Positions 1 through 11,932 of a stretch of DNA of 64,000 nt are shown in pieces (the stretch's first letter is position 1; the number at the start of each line of letters is the position of its first letter). The translations under genes and the position numbers were made by a program. The notes beneath the pieces were generated by a model. It saw nothing but the letters and a program-made list of their open reading frames with translations. It was not told the DNA's origin and did no database searches. The stretch comes from Chrysemys picta bellii (taxonomy: Eukaryota > Chordata > Testudines > Emydidae), in contig NC_088792.1 in NCBI RefSeq assembly GCF_011386835.1, positions 218,336,394 to 218,400,393 on the forward strand, written 5' to 3'.

Positions 1-2618
1 AAGTGGGATTAATAATCATAAAACTGTGAGTGGGACACCCACCCCAAAGTGAGTGGGGCAGTGCCTTCCCCTCATGTTCTTGAGTTCTACTACCAAAAAT
101 TCCTTTAGTGTTCCCCTTTCTGCTCCTTCACCATATCCCACTCACAGTGGTTGTCCTTGGTCAGTAAGGACCCAGGATTCAGAGGTGCATCAGTGTGAGT
201 TCACCTTCCACTCAGGGAAGAAGGCACCTAGCTTGCGCTTGCTCTGGCTGGCCGCCCCACCAGCCGCTGCTCCTCGCTGCTGGCCACCCCAACAGCTGTA
301 GTTCCTCTCCGCTGGCCGCCAGTCACCTTCTGCTGCCACCTGCCTCTCCTGCTGTGACCTCTGCACATCAGTTTCTTAGTAATTTTCAGCTGTTTGCAGG
401 CTGGGCAGAAATGCTGCCCATCTCAAGTAATTTCAGCTCTTTTGAGCACTTTAGCATAACAAAGAGACTCCTAATGAAACCTGTTTAGCTTTTTCTTTGA
501 ACAATGGGGAGGAACAGCTTAAACCAGACCGGGGGGCCCTTAGAGAGAGAGTCCACACCTCTTAAATATTAGTCGCTTTCCTTCTGAAAAAGAATAAGCA
601 GAAGTTTGCATTTTGTAGAATATATCAGAATCATAGATGTTAGTGAGGAACAGTCATGTGGTCCATTTCCCTATCAGTGCAAGTACAGTAAATTGTGGCA
701 CTTCAAGACTGAATTTTGGCTAAGTAGTTGCACAGCAAAGAGATTGGTGCCTAGTCATGGTGTCTTTTTACACTCATATTTGATGTTTATCTATATTATA
801 ATAAAAGTCCAACTTATGGCACTGAATAAAAGCTCCAAATGATAGCAAATAATGCTGTAAGAAATAAATTATGCTATATGTAAGCCTTGAGTTATCATAT
901 GTAACTGCTATGGGCACAGAGTTCCAGTTGCCTTAGATAATAAAAAGACATTTGAGGCAGCAATAAGTGTATAATGTAGAAAACACCCTTGCTTCATAGG
1001 TTCTTCATTTCATGTGTGTCACATTCTATACAAGAATATGTATTACACTGAAGGCAAAAAGAACATGCTGTCTTGACAGCTTTCAGTATGCTATGGAATT
1101 TGTGCTGCTGTTCTGAGAGGAGGGGCGTAACTCCCAAGGAGGATGTCAGAAATTATATTTAGACATTTCTTCTTCACATGATGGATACAATCTGTAGTTA
1201 AAAGCATCTCAACTTGTGTTTAAGTACAGGTCACATAACATTTTTACTGATACAATAAAGAACTTCAGTGTTTTATTCATTATCTCTGGGGCTGTGATCC
1301 CGGACATAGTTTAGAAATGCATGACATTTCTTTTTATGTTTAGAAGTGAAAAGTGAGCCAGGATGAGCAGGAAGGGCATGCCAATGCTGAGCGAGTCTTT
1401 TATTTTAGCAGTTTTTCATTGTGTCATGTTTGTTTTGCAGAAGGATCCTCTGGTTATTGCAGCATGCCCAGCAAATAATGTGTTGCCTCATATTAAAATA
1501 AACAAATAAGACAATGGAAATCTGCTAATTTGCTATAAGAAGTCATTGTTGAGTCAGTTATATTCAGAACATACTACTTTTCTCTCCTTCCTTTCTTTCC
1601 TCCAATTTGAAAAAAAATAACTTCTTCAAATAACCCTATAAATGCACTTTTCCTTCCTTCCTTCCCTCCTCTTTTCCCCCCATCCCCTGTAAAATGCTAA
1701 TAATGTCCTTTTAAATTTCTGTGTTTTGTAGTCTTGGTTCTTCCAATTATAATGTGTCTACCATAATACCGATAACAGGCAAACTACTTCCTACCTCCAC
1801 AGGCTTCCCTTTTTTTACTTTATTTTTTGTTTATTTAAGCACTCAAATGACACAAAATCATTATTAATTGGAACAACTGCTTGCTTTTTTCCTTTTCAGA
1901 ACGAGGGATGGTAGCTCTGGTAGAGAAAATGCCAATACACATCTGTCCTGTACCTGACTTGATTTTTACTTTCTCTTTGGATCTAACCATCTTTGAAGTA
2001 ATTATAGAGTCTGAACCAGTATCCTGCCAATGTAACCACTTACTCCTTCCTCTGCTTCTCTGTGGCCTGATAAAGAGACTGTGGCCCAATGCACAGATTT
2101 TAGGCGATAACTCGAAATTTGGCAGATACATTGTTTCTGGGTTGTGTGCGTACCTTGCATTGGTCTGAGGAAACTCTGTTCATAAGATTTCCACAGAAAA
2201 CAAAAAAACCCTCTGACAAATGAGCCTTTGGTTAAATGATGACACAACTATTTCCCAGTATTCATTGTCAATATGCGTGTTGCACACGCAAACTGATTGA
2301 ATTGTGGAATGTGATCTGTGAAGGAGCTGTGCATGGGAAAAGACATGCCTACAAAGCAATTTGGCCTCCTTACATATGGTTAAGGCCCTCTGCTTTCACT
2401 ATTTATTCATTTTTAACTAAAAATTCCCAGGTTTTACAAAAGGTATTTTGATTTTTTTTAATTTTCACCCACATTTTGGACCACTTAAGTACATGAAAAT
2501 ACTGATTTTGTTAAGAAAGTACAATACGTTACATTAGGTAGTTGTGTTTATATTAATAATACATTAGTCTAAGTGTAAATGCGAGGCTGTCTGTTAAACT
2601 AAGGCAACGTTGTGAAAG

Positions 2619-2622
<4 letters not shown>
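1..2622. other. Intronic sequence, mostly unassigned
   Basis: No gene is supported here. Position 225-360 is GC- and CT-rich, built from short CTGCT/GGCC-like units, and looks like a fragment of a dispersed repeat I cannot name. Position 1560-1690 is pyrimidine-rich (TTCCTTCC-type). Open frames are short and lack splice context. If the window is SPIDR intron, this is deep intronic sequence. Confidence 0.6.

Positions 2623-2649
<27 letters not shown>
2623..2649. repeat. (AC)n microsatellite
   Basis: About 13 uninterrupted AC units followed by a short purine/pyrimidine alternating tract (ATGCGCATGCATATAT). The whole stretch is alternating and therefore prone to length change and Z-DNA. Confidence 0.95.
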
Positions 2650-2975
2650 TGCGCATGCATATATGTCCATACTGTTAATGTATAGTTCATTAAATAAATC
2701 ACAGCATTAAACTGTTTTTACTTTCAATAGCCTTACTTTTCTCTAGTTGTTGCCTTTTTTTCCTGTGTTCTTATCCCCTAATATTAACCCCAACATGTAC
2801 CTAGAAAACTGAAATTAAATGTTGCACTGATGTCACCGTTTTTTAAATTTTTGTAATAAACACTGATAAATTCGTGGGAAATTAAAAAAAAAATTAAAAC
2901 CAAAAATGAAAGGCCTTGCATATGATATATAAAGGTGTGTTTTAACACTGATTACACATATTTCATAGCATAGAG

Positions 2976-3121
2976 CAGTGGTTCCCAAACTTGTTCTGCC
3001 GCTTGTGCGGGGAAAGCCCCTGGCGGGCTGGGCCAGTTTGCGTACCTGCCGCGTCCGCAGATTCGGCGGATCGCGGCTCCCAGTGGCCGCGGTTCGCTGC
3101 TCCAGGCCAATGGGAGCTGCT
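2976..3121 (+). mobile_element. Half of a fold-back hAT-type MITE
   Basis: It begins with CAGTGGTTCCCAAACTTG, a hAT-type terminus, and continues through a GC-rich arm containing CCAATGGGAGCTGCT. From memory, complete turtle copies of this family are long hairpins whose second half repeats the first in reverse. Here the second arm is missing, and the sequence drops abruptly to AT-rich intron after about 3121. No target duplication can therefore be tested. Confidence 0.65.
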
Positions 3122-3484
3122 AGCTCCAAATCAAAGACCTGAAAATGGTGGATTTTTGTTTTTTAAAACTCATAGGAAATTCCATAGTTAGAGGAAAAAA
3201 ATATGTGAAAAGAACATTAGAGTTGCAAGGTAATGCGGGCAAAGTTCAGGAAGGTTATTTATGCAACCAAAACTCTGCCTCCTTGTGCGTGAGTATTGCA
3301 ATACAGTCTTAAATTATCACATAGTATGACTCTTTCCTAATTCTTTATGCACTTTGGACAGACAATGAAGCAGGGTTGTATGGCACCTTGGTCTGATGAC
3401 CAGAACACCACTTTTTTATTTACCTCAGGAACTCTCAAATTAATTTAGTGTAGTAAATGGTCAGCCGTGAAAGAGAAAGCATGT

Positions 3485-3720
3485 TCTTGTGTTTTAGGCA
3501 CTGAACTGGGACCCAGAAGATTGGGATTGTGCTACAGAGTTCCTGTATGACCTTCAGAAAGTAATTTCTCTGTGCCTCAATTCTGCATATGTCAAATGGG
3601 TAGTATTGATTGTCAAATTTGATAGTATTTCCCAGCTTTACAGGGAATTTGTGAAAATAAAATGTTAGCAAGGCATTCACATGCTACAATGAAGAATGCT
3701 GTAGAAAAGCCAATATAGAA
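3485..3720 (+). repeat. MIR SINE relic
   Basis: A degenerate MIR is visible on the + strand: the tRNA-related block ending in CTGAACTGGGACCCAGAAGA, a CORE-like middle, then the GACCTTCAGAAAGTAATTTC / GTGCCTCAATTCTGCATATG segment typical of MIR. The 3' tail is poorly preserved. This is an ancient amniote insertion and a useful age marker. Confidence 0.7.
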
Positions 3721-5238
3721 AGAAATAATTTCCTACTGAGTGCAGAATTTGGGTACATTACACCATGGGGCCACCCCAGTTCCTGAAGCACCCCACAATT
3801 GGAGGAGCATAGAGGATTTAAAGCAGCCTTAACCCACCTTCCCTATGGCCACCTCTTAGAGGTGCAGCATGGATTCTCATCCATAGTATATGTTTGTATG
3901 TCTATGGAATAGGCCTGAACTGATTTTATGTAATCTGCCCAAAGAAATTCTCCTCTAGTAAATTCATCCCATAGGAACTTAAATTGACAAAGTTTGGAGC
4001 ATCTACAGGGGTGGAGAGGAGAAGGAGAGAACAGAATGGAAACTGGAATTTCGCATGTGCAACCTATACCCAGTGTAGTATAGTTTACAAAACAGAAAAT
4101 GAATGTTGTAATTTTAAAATAAATTTTTAAGTGAATATTTATTTTACAGATTGACAATAAGCCAATTTATTGGTGTGTGTGTAATAGGATTTTATAAATT
4201 TGTAAATGTTATTCACATGTATAGATTTCTTATTGAAATCATAATGTAAAAGCAGAAATGTCAAGCCTACTATATACTGTACAGAATATGCAGCCTTTAA
4301 AAATCATTGTGCTGAAAAAAACACTTAAACACGTCTTTGGAAGTGAAATTTCTGTAACAGAAAACTTTCATTACAAGAGAACAGCATTAAAATCCAGGTG
4401 TAAAGTCTCCATAGTGAATTAGGAGATGACCCATTTTTGCTTTGGTCTAGATTTCCTGTTAAAGTTGCGATTGAAAGCATTCTTCCCGTATGAGGGTGAA
4501 TGCCATTCTGATGTGTTTGCTTAAAAACTAAATCCAGTCATTGTGCTTGAATTTTGGCATCCTGCCCACTCCGAAAGTACAAAGCAAACTTTAGCCTGCT
4601 ACTCCCAAGCATGATATCCTCATTAAAGATCAGGGAAAAGAAAGGGGAAAACCCAAGGAGGGTGAAAGAGTTCATTTACATACTGTGCCAGAGGTCAGCA
4701 TGTAGTTCATCACATGATAGAACTTTTATGCTGTTCTTACTAAAGCCATTCAGCTGTACTTCAGATTGCACTGAAATAAGGATTAAATTCCCTATATGTC
4801 AGCCAGCATGATAAAGCTTCTTTATAGTATTAAAACTGTCATTTTTACATCCAGTTTTCACAATTAGTAATACTTTGATATGATGTGAGTATTTGTGAAG
4901 CAACATGGGGGCAGTGACAACGCTTGCTGTTTTAAGTCTTACCATGGGTATTTTCAACATGAAGCGAATATTATTTGCCAAATGTCTGCAGTATGCTAGA
5001 TGCTTATCTTCATATTTGTCTATAAAGATCCTTGTTTGCAGATGGCTTACAATCCAACTACAGAATTTATCAACACAGTAAGGGGAACGAGAAGCTATTA
5101 AAGCTGTTCAAGTTAGCCATAATTTTGTTTCATTCTCTCTGGATTTTTTTAAAGGCTAAAGATTTTCAGTTGCCTTGTTTTGTTAACACTTTTTCAAGGG
5201 AGAAGACTAAGGGTAAAGCCATGGCAGTGCTTTAACTT
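3721..5238. other. Intronic sequence, nothing recognised
   Basis: AT-rich single-copy-looking intron. I see no splice-flanked reading frame, RNA gene or repeat family here. Confidence 0.5.
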
Positions 5239-5406
5239 GGCTGTGTAGTCGCAGCACCAGCGCTGGGAGAGCTCTCTCCCAGCGCTGGTGCACTGTCTAC
5301 ACTGCCACTTTACAGCACTGAAACTTGCATCGCTCAGGGAGGTGTTTTTTCACACGCCTGAGCGAAAAAGTTTCAGTGCAATAAAGTGGCAGTATAGACA
5401 AGGCCT
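5239..5406. mobile_element. Double-hairpin MITE (Harbinger/hAT-like ends)
   Basis: It runs from GGCTGTGTAGTC to AGTATAGACAAGGCC, ends shared with many other short elements in the window. Inside are two adjacent hairpins. The first has perfect 18-bp arms at 5254-5271 and 5274-5291 with only a 2-nt spacer, so it is almost a pure palindrome. The second pairs 5298-5335 (CTGCCACTTTACAGCACTG...) with 5355-5393. It is non-coding and presumably mobilised in trans. Confidence 0.75.
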
Positions 5407-5775
5407 AGGATAGGAAGGCCTTTTAGCAGAAGAATGCTTTATGGGGGACTAGAAGGAAGCAGAGGGTGGAAACATGATGGATTTGGTCACGAAAAAGGAA
5501 GCAGCATGGAACCAGGACCCAGAGCCAAGAGGGGGAAGAGAGAGGCCTTTTTTCCCTGAAAAATGTCCTGCCACTGCTACCATTTAGTTCGGTTCCACTG
5601 GTGGTAGCAACAGTAATAGTACAAGTGCAAACACAGAACTGAGAGCCTGTGGCATTATAAGCACCATGTTTGAAGACCTGCTCTGAGCAGAGTTAGATCA
5701 TTCAGTATTCAAAAATATTGGTGGATGCAGGAGCCTTCTACTCGCAACATCACTAATACTGGTGGGAAATGTTTT

Positions 5776-6215
5776 AGGCCGGTCTACATTCACTTTTTGA
5801 CCAGTATCACTATTTTGGTTAAGGGGTTGATTTTTTTTTTTTTTAACTGAAATAGTAAAGTTAACCAGTTATACCAGTATAGCTTATTACCCATCTTGAC
5901 CACGTATACCAGTATGAGCAGGGCCAGATTTATACCTTACGTGCCCCTAAGCACGGCATCTTCAGCGTCCCCCCTGCCTACAGCTGACCTTCGTGTTTTT
6001 CGTAAAAAATGAAACTTTTAACCCACTTTTAACTTTTAGAATGCTGGTGTGCATAGGCACATGCCTAACTGCCTAATTGGAAATCCAGCCCTTAATATGA
6101 GTTATACCAGTATAAGCACTTTTATATTGCTATATCTTTGTACTAGGGAGGTTATACTGTTGTAACTAGCAGTGTAGTTAAAGTGGTAAAACTTTTTTGT
6201 GTGTAGACAAGGCCT
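5776..6215. mobile_element. MITE with TGTAGACA-type ends, split by a nested hAT
   Basis: The left end reads AGGCCGGTCTACATTCAC and the right end TGTGTGTAGACAAGGCCT. AT-rich inner arms pair imperfectly (GTTAACCAGTTATACCAGT and related copies). The interior is interrupted at 5919-6093 by another element with its own target duplication, so this MITE is the older of the two. Confidence 0.65.
5919..6093. mobile_element. Nested short hAT-like element
   Basis: The termini are CAGGGCCAGATTT and AAATCCAGCCCTT, inverted repeats of each other with few mismatches. It is flanked by an 8-bp near-duplication, AGTATGAG on the left (5911-5918) and AATATGAG on the right (6094-6101). An 8-bp duplication is characteristic of hAT transposases. 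There is no coding capacity. Confidence 0.7.
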
Positions 6216-7972
6216 TGACAGATTATGGTGGACAAGAGGCGGAGTGAGGCACATGCATGTATTCAGCTCATCCAAAAAGAGTACAAAGGCTATAATGGTT
6301 TGGGGGAAAATGGATTGTTGGAGAAATAGTTAAAAATTGTCCTCAAATGATGGTATGAGCTTTGCTTGTGCTGTGATGCTTGAGGAAAGGTGAAGGTGAA
6401 AGTAAAAATAATTGTTATGCTACTTATGGAAAAATGTTTCCACATGAGAATTTTTCATGTTGAAGTGATGAACTTAACTTTGTGGCCCTTTATTATTTCT
6501 GTTAGTTTGAAGTTACTTTTTAAAGACTATTAGAGTTCTTTAAAATTATTTACCTTTCAAATTAAGAAATCTCTGTAGTTTCCTCATTAAAATTAGAAAT
6601 TTCAGGTCACGCATTATTATACACAAATACTATGCAGTGTGGTCTACCTGAGCTTTGTCCTAAATATCTTAGTATTTCTATCAATATGTTAATATCAGTG
6701 GGATAGTTTTCAGCCCCTGTTCTTTTATTTTCTAGTTTGGACTAATAGACTACTAATTTTTAGGAAAAACTAACATTCGAAATAAATTGAGACCTAGTCC
6801 CTTTTGATGTGCACATAACTAATTTAAATGTTAATGGGTGCTACATGTGCTTCACGAGACTATACTTAAAGATTTTATGAAGCACTGTAGGACTTCTGTC
6901 TGTTGGGCCTAAACTGAGAACATGAGACATGTTAATTTAACAACTGAGATCATAATATTATTAAAGGTCAGAGTTTAATTTATGACTCTACACTGTAGTA
7001 ACTAGAGTTTAGTTAAAGTGGAGCCAGTGACTGATTTCCTGTAACTTTTTTTTTTAGTTTATTCATGAGTGAAAGAGATCATGTGTAGAGGATAAATTGG
7101 AGTTCTCTAGTCTTGGGAAGCCCTATTTTAGTTTAGGTAGAGGAAAGTTCACATCATGAAGAGCAAGCTTAAAAAAAAAAAATCTTAATCATGACACAGT
7201 AAAATAAATTCCAATCCTGTATGATTGGGCTGTTGATCATATGGCCTGGTTTTGTAGTCTATTCAGGCAAAAATACCATTGACATAACTAGGAATGTTGC
7301 TTGATTAAGGGCTTCAGGATTGGGTCAGTGTTGATCTTAAATTCTGCTGAAAACACTTTTAAGAGAACACTTGACTTTTTTATTTAATCCTTGACCTTAT
7401 ATAATTAACATTACTGTTCTAACTATTACCAGCCAAGTTATTCTCCTGCAGGATTTCTGATTGCTTGGGTTCAGTGATTGCAAACGTGCTGTGTTACACT
7501 GCATCATTGTTTTGAAATAAGACTTTCAACTTTAATGTTTGAGTAGTGATTTTAAGACAACATTTCTTTTAACGTCATCTTTGCAATTGACACAGTCAGA
7601 AGTAAAGGCCAACCTTTCTTTAGTTCCACTTGGTTAACAAAGTACTTAATTTTACTTTCGTCTGGAGTCTTAAGAGTTTACTTAAGAAAATGAAATGTGA
7701 AGTGTATGCCTAGTTTGAATGCAAGCTTTGTTTTGCTGCTTTGCTTACAAAAGGCTCTACAGCTCCTTTTCACACTTGGTAAAGTACAAAAGCTCAAAAC
7801 AGTAAAATGAGAGGAAAAAAGAAGATTGCCCGTCCACCTCAAGAAGTTCAATTGTGCCTTTAAACTTTTTTTTTTAAAATGACATTACTAAAATAAATAG
7901 TTCCTGTCTGCATTAGAAAAATGTAACCCTGTATTCTAGCAACTTCTAGAAATGGAGCAGCTACAGTAACGT
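6216..7972. other. Intronic sequence, nothing recognised
   Basis: AT-rich intron with homopolymer runs and no recognisable gene or repeat family. Confidence 0.5.
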
Positions 7973-8300
7973 AAACACTAGAGATGGGTGGTGAATGATT
8001 TTATATCAAGTGAGAATTTAAAAAAAAAATTCTGTCCCAAATCTGGACAAAAGGTCAAACTCTGTTTTTGCAAACCAAAAGTCTAAAAATACCATTTGGA
8101 TCCAGTCAATCAAAATATTTCATTTCAGTGATTTCTGAAATGTTTAGTTTCAATTTTGACCTTTAAAAAAACTTTTCTCTATAAATTTACTTAATTTTGA
8201 AACAAAAAATCATTTCAATCCCCAAAATTGAATTTTGTTTCAAAGTGTCAAAACATCCCATTTCTTAATATTGGAATATTCAGCATAAATTTACGATGGT
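7973..8300. repeat. A/T-rich dispersed repeat, GAAATTT-type
   Basis: It starts near ACTAGAGATGGGTGG and continues as degenerate AAAATTTC/GAAATGTTT motifs. The same texture and similar boundary words occur at 21541-21935 (reverse) and 27119-27310. I take the three as copies of one unnamed dispersed family rather than simple low complexity. Confidence 0.45.
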
Positions 8301-9220
8301 TGTGGCTCCCTAGAGTTTAAATCCAATCACTTTGACTTTGTGTATATAGACAAAAAATGCATGGAATAATTTTTTATATTGGTGGGAATAGACATAATCA
8401 GTGGAGCTACTTTGATTAATCCTATACTTCTGCAACTTTCTGCATAGGCAACCCCTATTTGTCTTGCTCCCTTTACTCCCCTACTTCCCACCATTCAGAG
8501 AGACTGTCCTTTAAATTAATCATTTGCATTTTGTGTATACTCAGGTTGTTAGTTTGATGAGGTTCGAACTGACTATTGCATTGTTTTCTTTACAACATTC
8601 TAGCTGGGCTATGACATCCCTATGTGCTTTTATATGGTCGTCTTGTTTGATTAGATTAAGGATGGCATTAATGGAACCAATTCTCTTACCAAAAAGCAAT
8701 TGTGGTTTAAAAATCTGTAAACAAGTTTTAATTGCTTTTCGGTTCTTTACATTGCAGTAAAATATAACAATGGGAGCTTCAAACTGATAGAGCTGACACC
8801 ATGTTGGAAATAGAATGCAAGACAGATTGCTAGTTCAAAAAGTTCTTAATGAGGTAAAGGATATGGGTACCAGTGAGACCCCTTCCCACAAACCTCAGAG
8901 GTTTGGTTGATATGAGAAACTGATTGCGGCAGCTTTGATCTCCTTCTGCTCTAGAAAATCATTTACCAGGTCAGACTTTGCACAAATTTCTAACCCTTTC
9001 TGATATGACAGAATGAAGGGATGCTGGTGCATCAGGTCTAAATTAGGAAAATTAGGCCCTATAATTCTCCACCAGTGTTAGCAGTAGTGGAGGTTGTGCT
9101 GTGAGTGTTTGAGTAGTATTAAACAATATAGTGGTTTAAAAACTCCAGAGACCTGTCCACACTACAGCTTCTAACTTTGCTTCCACCAGCAGAGCTGCAT
9201 GAGTAGTGACTCTGGGTCTT
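8301..9220. other. Intronic sequence, nothing recognised
   Basis: No supported feature. Short words such as CTGTCCACACTACAGCTTCT near 9152 resemble MITE ends, but no partner end was found. Confidence 0.45.
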
Positions 9221-9811
9221 AGACCACGTCTACATGGAAAAATTGTGCCAACCTAAGTTATGTTGGCATAAGCTGCCGCAGTTGTTATATTGCTTGTGTG
9301 TGTGCACTTTTGCTCCTTGTATCAGCAGTGTGCATCCTCACCAGGAGTGCTTTTATCGACGGAGAGTGTAGTGCATCATGGGTAGGTATGCATTGTACGA
9401 TTCACCACCATCCAGTGCAAGGTGTTTTGGGAAGATTTTGCAATGCCTGACAGCCGAAACGAGTCGCAAAGGGATGACTGGAAGCATAGGGTCAACTTCC
9501 CATAACGCAGTGTTCTCCCTCCCATAATTTCATTTGCATCCCATAATATTTCATGCCTTCTTTTCAAAAGCCCCACAAACCCATTTGTCCCTCCTCGCTA
9601 ACCACCATCTCTGATGGAGGCATGGAGCCTGCACAGCTCTGCACGATTGTCATGAGCATTGCTGCACAAAGTGCATAATCCTGCAGTATTTGCAGAGCCA
9701 CAAGAGGAACTGTGGGGAATATGACAATTCTTCAGAGGCTAGATTGCTGTGCAACATAGAAACAATTCAAGGTGGTTGGTGGCATTCACAGAGCCGATGG
9801 AGATGGAGCAT

Positions 9812-10424
9812 CAGCACCGGAATGAGAGGACAGGGGGCCATGGCCCTCCCACTTTTTGAAAGTGGATGGGCCTGGCTTGTCCACATTTTGCCACGGGCTC
9901 TCCCACCTCTTGTCTTCCCTCCTGGGGACCCGCCGTGGATGCTGTGCCGCAGACCTCTGCCTGCCTGGGATGGGAGGGCCAAGAGCAGCCCCTGGCCTGT
10001 GTGTTCACCTTGCGGGCCCCCCACCCAGGGCAGGTGGAGTGTCCGTGGCACCTCACAGCTGCCTGGCCATGCGGCTCTTACCATGGCTGGGCTGTGGCTC
10101 CAAGGCCCCATTCCCTGGCCAGAGCTAGGTCGGGGGTAAGAGCTGCGCAGGCACCTGTGGGGAGCCGTGAACCCTCCACCTGCCTTGGGCGGGGGGCCCG
10201 CAGGGCGGGGACACGGGCTGGGGGATGCTCTCGGTCCCCCCCCCCCCCCCCACCTCGGGGACATGGAGGGTCTGTGGCTCCTGGGCTGCTCTGGGTTGGC
10301 AGGGGGCGGGGCTTTTGGCAGAAGGGGCAGGGCCACAGAGGGGGCAGGGGCTCTGGCCCTTGGTGCCCCGCCCCCCGTTTTTTGGGAAAACTCTGCTTGG
10401 GCTGAGTTGGAGTGCCAGTTCTTG
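9812..10424. mobile_element. GC-rich insert with CAGCACCGG-type ends
   Basis: The left end is CAGCACCGGAATGAG. The right end, GAGTGCCAGTTCTTG, is a rough inverted copy. The interior is over 65% GC with poly-C and C-rich runs, and it supports only spurious long frames on both strands. It separates two parts of the Harbinger-like coding region, so it inserted later. No clean target duplication was found. Confidence 0.45.
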
Positions 10425-10430
10425 TCCTGA

Positions 10431-10548
10431 GAAACAAGCACTGACTAGTGGGATCTCATTGTCATGCAGGTTTGGAATGACAAGCAGTGGCTGTAGATAT
10501 TTCAGATGCATAGGGCCACATTTCTGGATCTGTGTGCCGAACTTGCCC
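10431..10548 (+). pseudogene. Harbinger (HARBI1-like) transposase fragment, decayed
   Basis: Translating from 10431 gives a fragment containing VWNDKQWL, a stop, then IFQMHRATFLDLCAELAP. This resembles the start of PIF/Harbinger nuclease proteins (family pattern W...FRMS.ATF..LC..L), which cut DNA during transposition. Two in-frame stops lie within about 40 codons, and the reading frame ends where a GC-rich insert begins at 10549. The DDE catalytic residues are not present. It is a dead remnant that identifies the surrounding element. The match is from memory of the family. Confidence 0.6.
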
Positions 10549-10798
10549 CTTCCCCAAGCGACACGGCTGGGGCCGAGGAAGTGGAGCAGGCTGGGGCCGG
10601 GTTGCTCCACTTCCCGCCACTGGTGAGTGCGGGGAAGTGGGGGGCGGACCCCTTCCCCCGTCCCCCGAGCGACACGGCTGGGGTGCGGGGAGCAGAGCGG
10701 GCTGGGGCCGGGTTGTTCTGCTTCCTGCTGCCAGCGCCAGGCCCCCTGCTAATCCTCCGAGCCACTCTGTATGAACCCTTTGAGTGCTATGTGTGTAG
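10549..10798. repeat. GC-rich insert with internal direct repeat
   Basis: Two copies of a module around GCGACACGGCTGGGG...GCTGGGGCCGGGTTG occur about 115 bp apart (from about 10558 and 10670). It is wedged between the Harbinger coding fragment and the hAT at 10799. Confidence 0.5.
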
Positions 10799-11477
10799 TA
10801 AGGTGACCAGATCACCACACTAAAATATCGGGACACATTGGGGTGCCATTAGCCCTGCCCACAGTCCACTCCCACTCCTCCCAGGCTCCTCCCACACTCT
10901 GCCCCAGGTCCACCCCCCCACACACATCCCTCCTCAGTCCCCCACCCACCGCTCGCCTCCTCACTCGCCCGCTGCTCACCTCTTCACACACACCCCCGCC
11001 CGCCACTCTCCCCTATGGCGGCGACTTCCCCTCTGCCTGGTGGGTGCTTGCCCACCCCCCCAGTCTCTTCCCACCTCTGCACCACCCTTGCCCTAGCCCC
11101 ATTCCACCCCCTTCCCCCGAGTCCCCGCCCCTGCCCAGCCTTTTCTCCACCTCCCCCCCCCACCTCCTGAAAAGCGCTAGGTGCCGCCAAACAGCTGTTA
11201 GGCAGCGGGAAGCGCTGGATGGGGGGAGCAGCAGGGACGTGGCCTGCTGAGGGATGCAGGGGAGAAGGAGGCGAGGGCGGGGGGAGAGCTCGGCTGCAAT
11301 TTTTCCCCGTGGGTGCTCCAGCCCCAGAGCACCCATGGGGTCAGCGCCTCCCTCCCTCTAGTCTCCTTACCCGAATATCGGGACAAATGGTGTCCCGATC
11401 ATACATTGATTGGGACGTGGGACAAAGAGTTAAATATCGGAACAGGCCCGATTTTATCGGGACATCTGGTCACCCTA
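10799..11477. mobile_element. hAT-type element, TAGGGTGACCAGAT ends, with target duplication
   Basis: The left terminus is TAAGGTGACCAGAT and the right terminus is ATCTGGTCACCCTA. It is flanked by exact copies of GTGTGTAG at 10791-10798 and 11478-11485, an 8-bp duplication as expected for hAT. Motifs of the type ATATCGGGACA recur at both ends, as in the related copy at 41218-41516. The middle is C-rich (10860-11160) and non-coding. Confidence 0.85.
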
Positions 11478-11932
11478 GTGTGTAGTAATAGAACGTTGCC
11501 AAAGCACCTATTAATACTGTTTGTGAATAATGTCATTATCACCCAGTGTATGTTGTGAACTAATAAAGATGAATGTTTCCAAAAACAGACTTTTATTCCA
11601 TTACAATGCAAATAGAAAAACATTTATAACTTAATAAATTAAGGGGAAAGAACTTATGAAGAGGAAAGCACAGTCATTTCCTTTTCAGATACATACACCA
11701 ATCGTGTCTTTCATAGGTCAGTGTCAATGTCTTTAATGTCCCCAGGGATGGAGTGGTAGGAGTAGTGCAGTGGTCCCTCATGTCATGTGGAATGTTGAGG
11801 GGGGCCATAGGGAGGTCCCTATATACAGTTCTCTATGGTGTAGTGCAGACCAAGCGTAAGTGAAGACATTCACAGCTAGGTCAACATAAGCTGCCTTGCG
11901 TTGACCTAACTGTGTCATATAGACCAGAGCTA

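Larger units (their letters stand above)
9221..11932 (+). mobile_element. Harbinger-like element with nested insertions
   Basis: The ends are imperfect inverted repeats. The left reads AGACCACGTCTACATGG, then CCAACCTAAGTTATGTTGGC. The right reads GTTGACCTAACTGTGTCATA, then TAGACCAGAGC. Between them lie pieces of a Harbinger-type coding region (about 9610-9811 and 10425-10548). A GC-rich insert at 9812-10424, another at about 10549-10790 and a hAT at 10799-11477 interrupt it. Without inserts the element would be under about 1.3 kb. Family assignment rests on the transposase fragment and end style. No clean 3-bp duplication is visible. Confidence 0.6.

Noticed and set aside
9767..10626. Several long overlapping open frames on both strands
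   Set aside because: They lie in GC-rich repeat inserts where stop codons are rare. The products are Pro/Gly/Arg-rich with no domain, and frames overlap on both strands.
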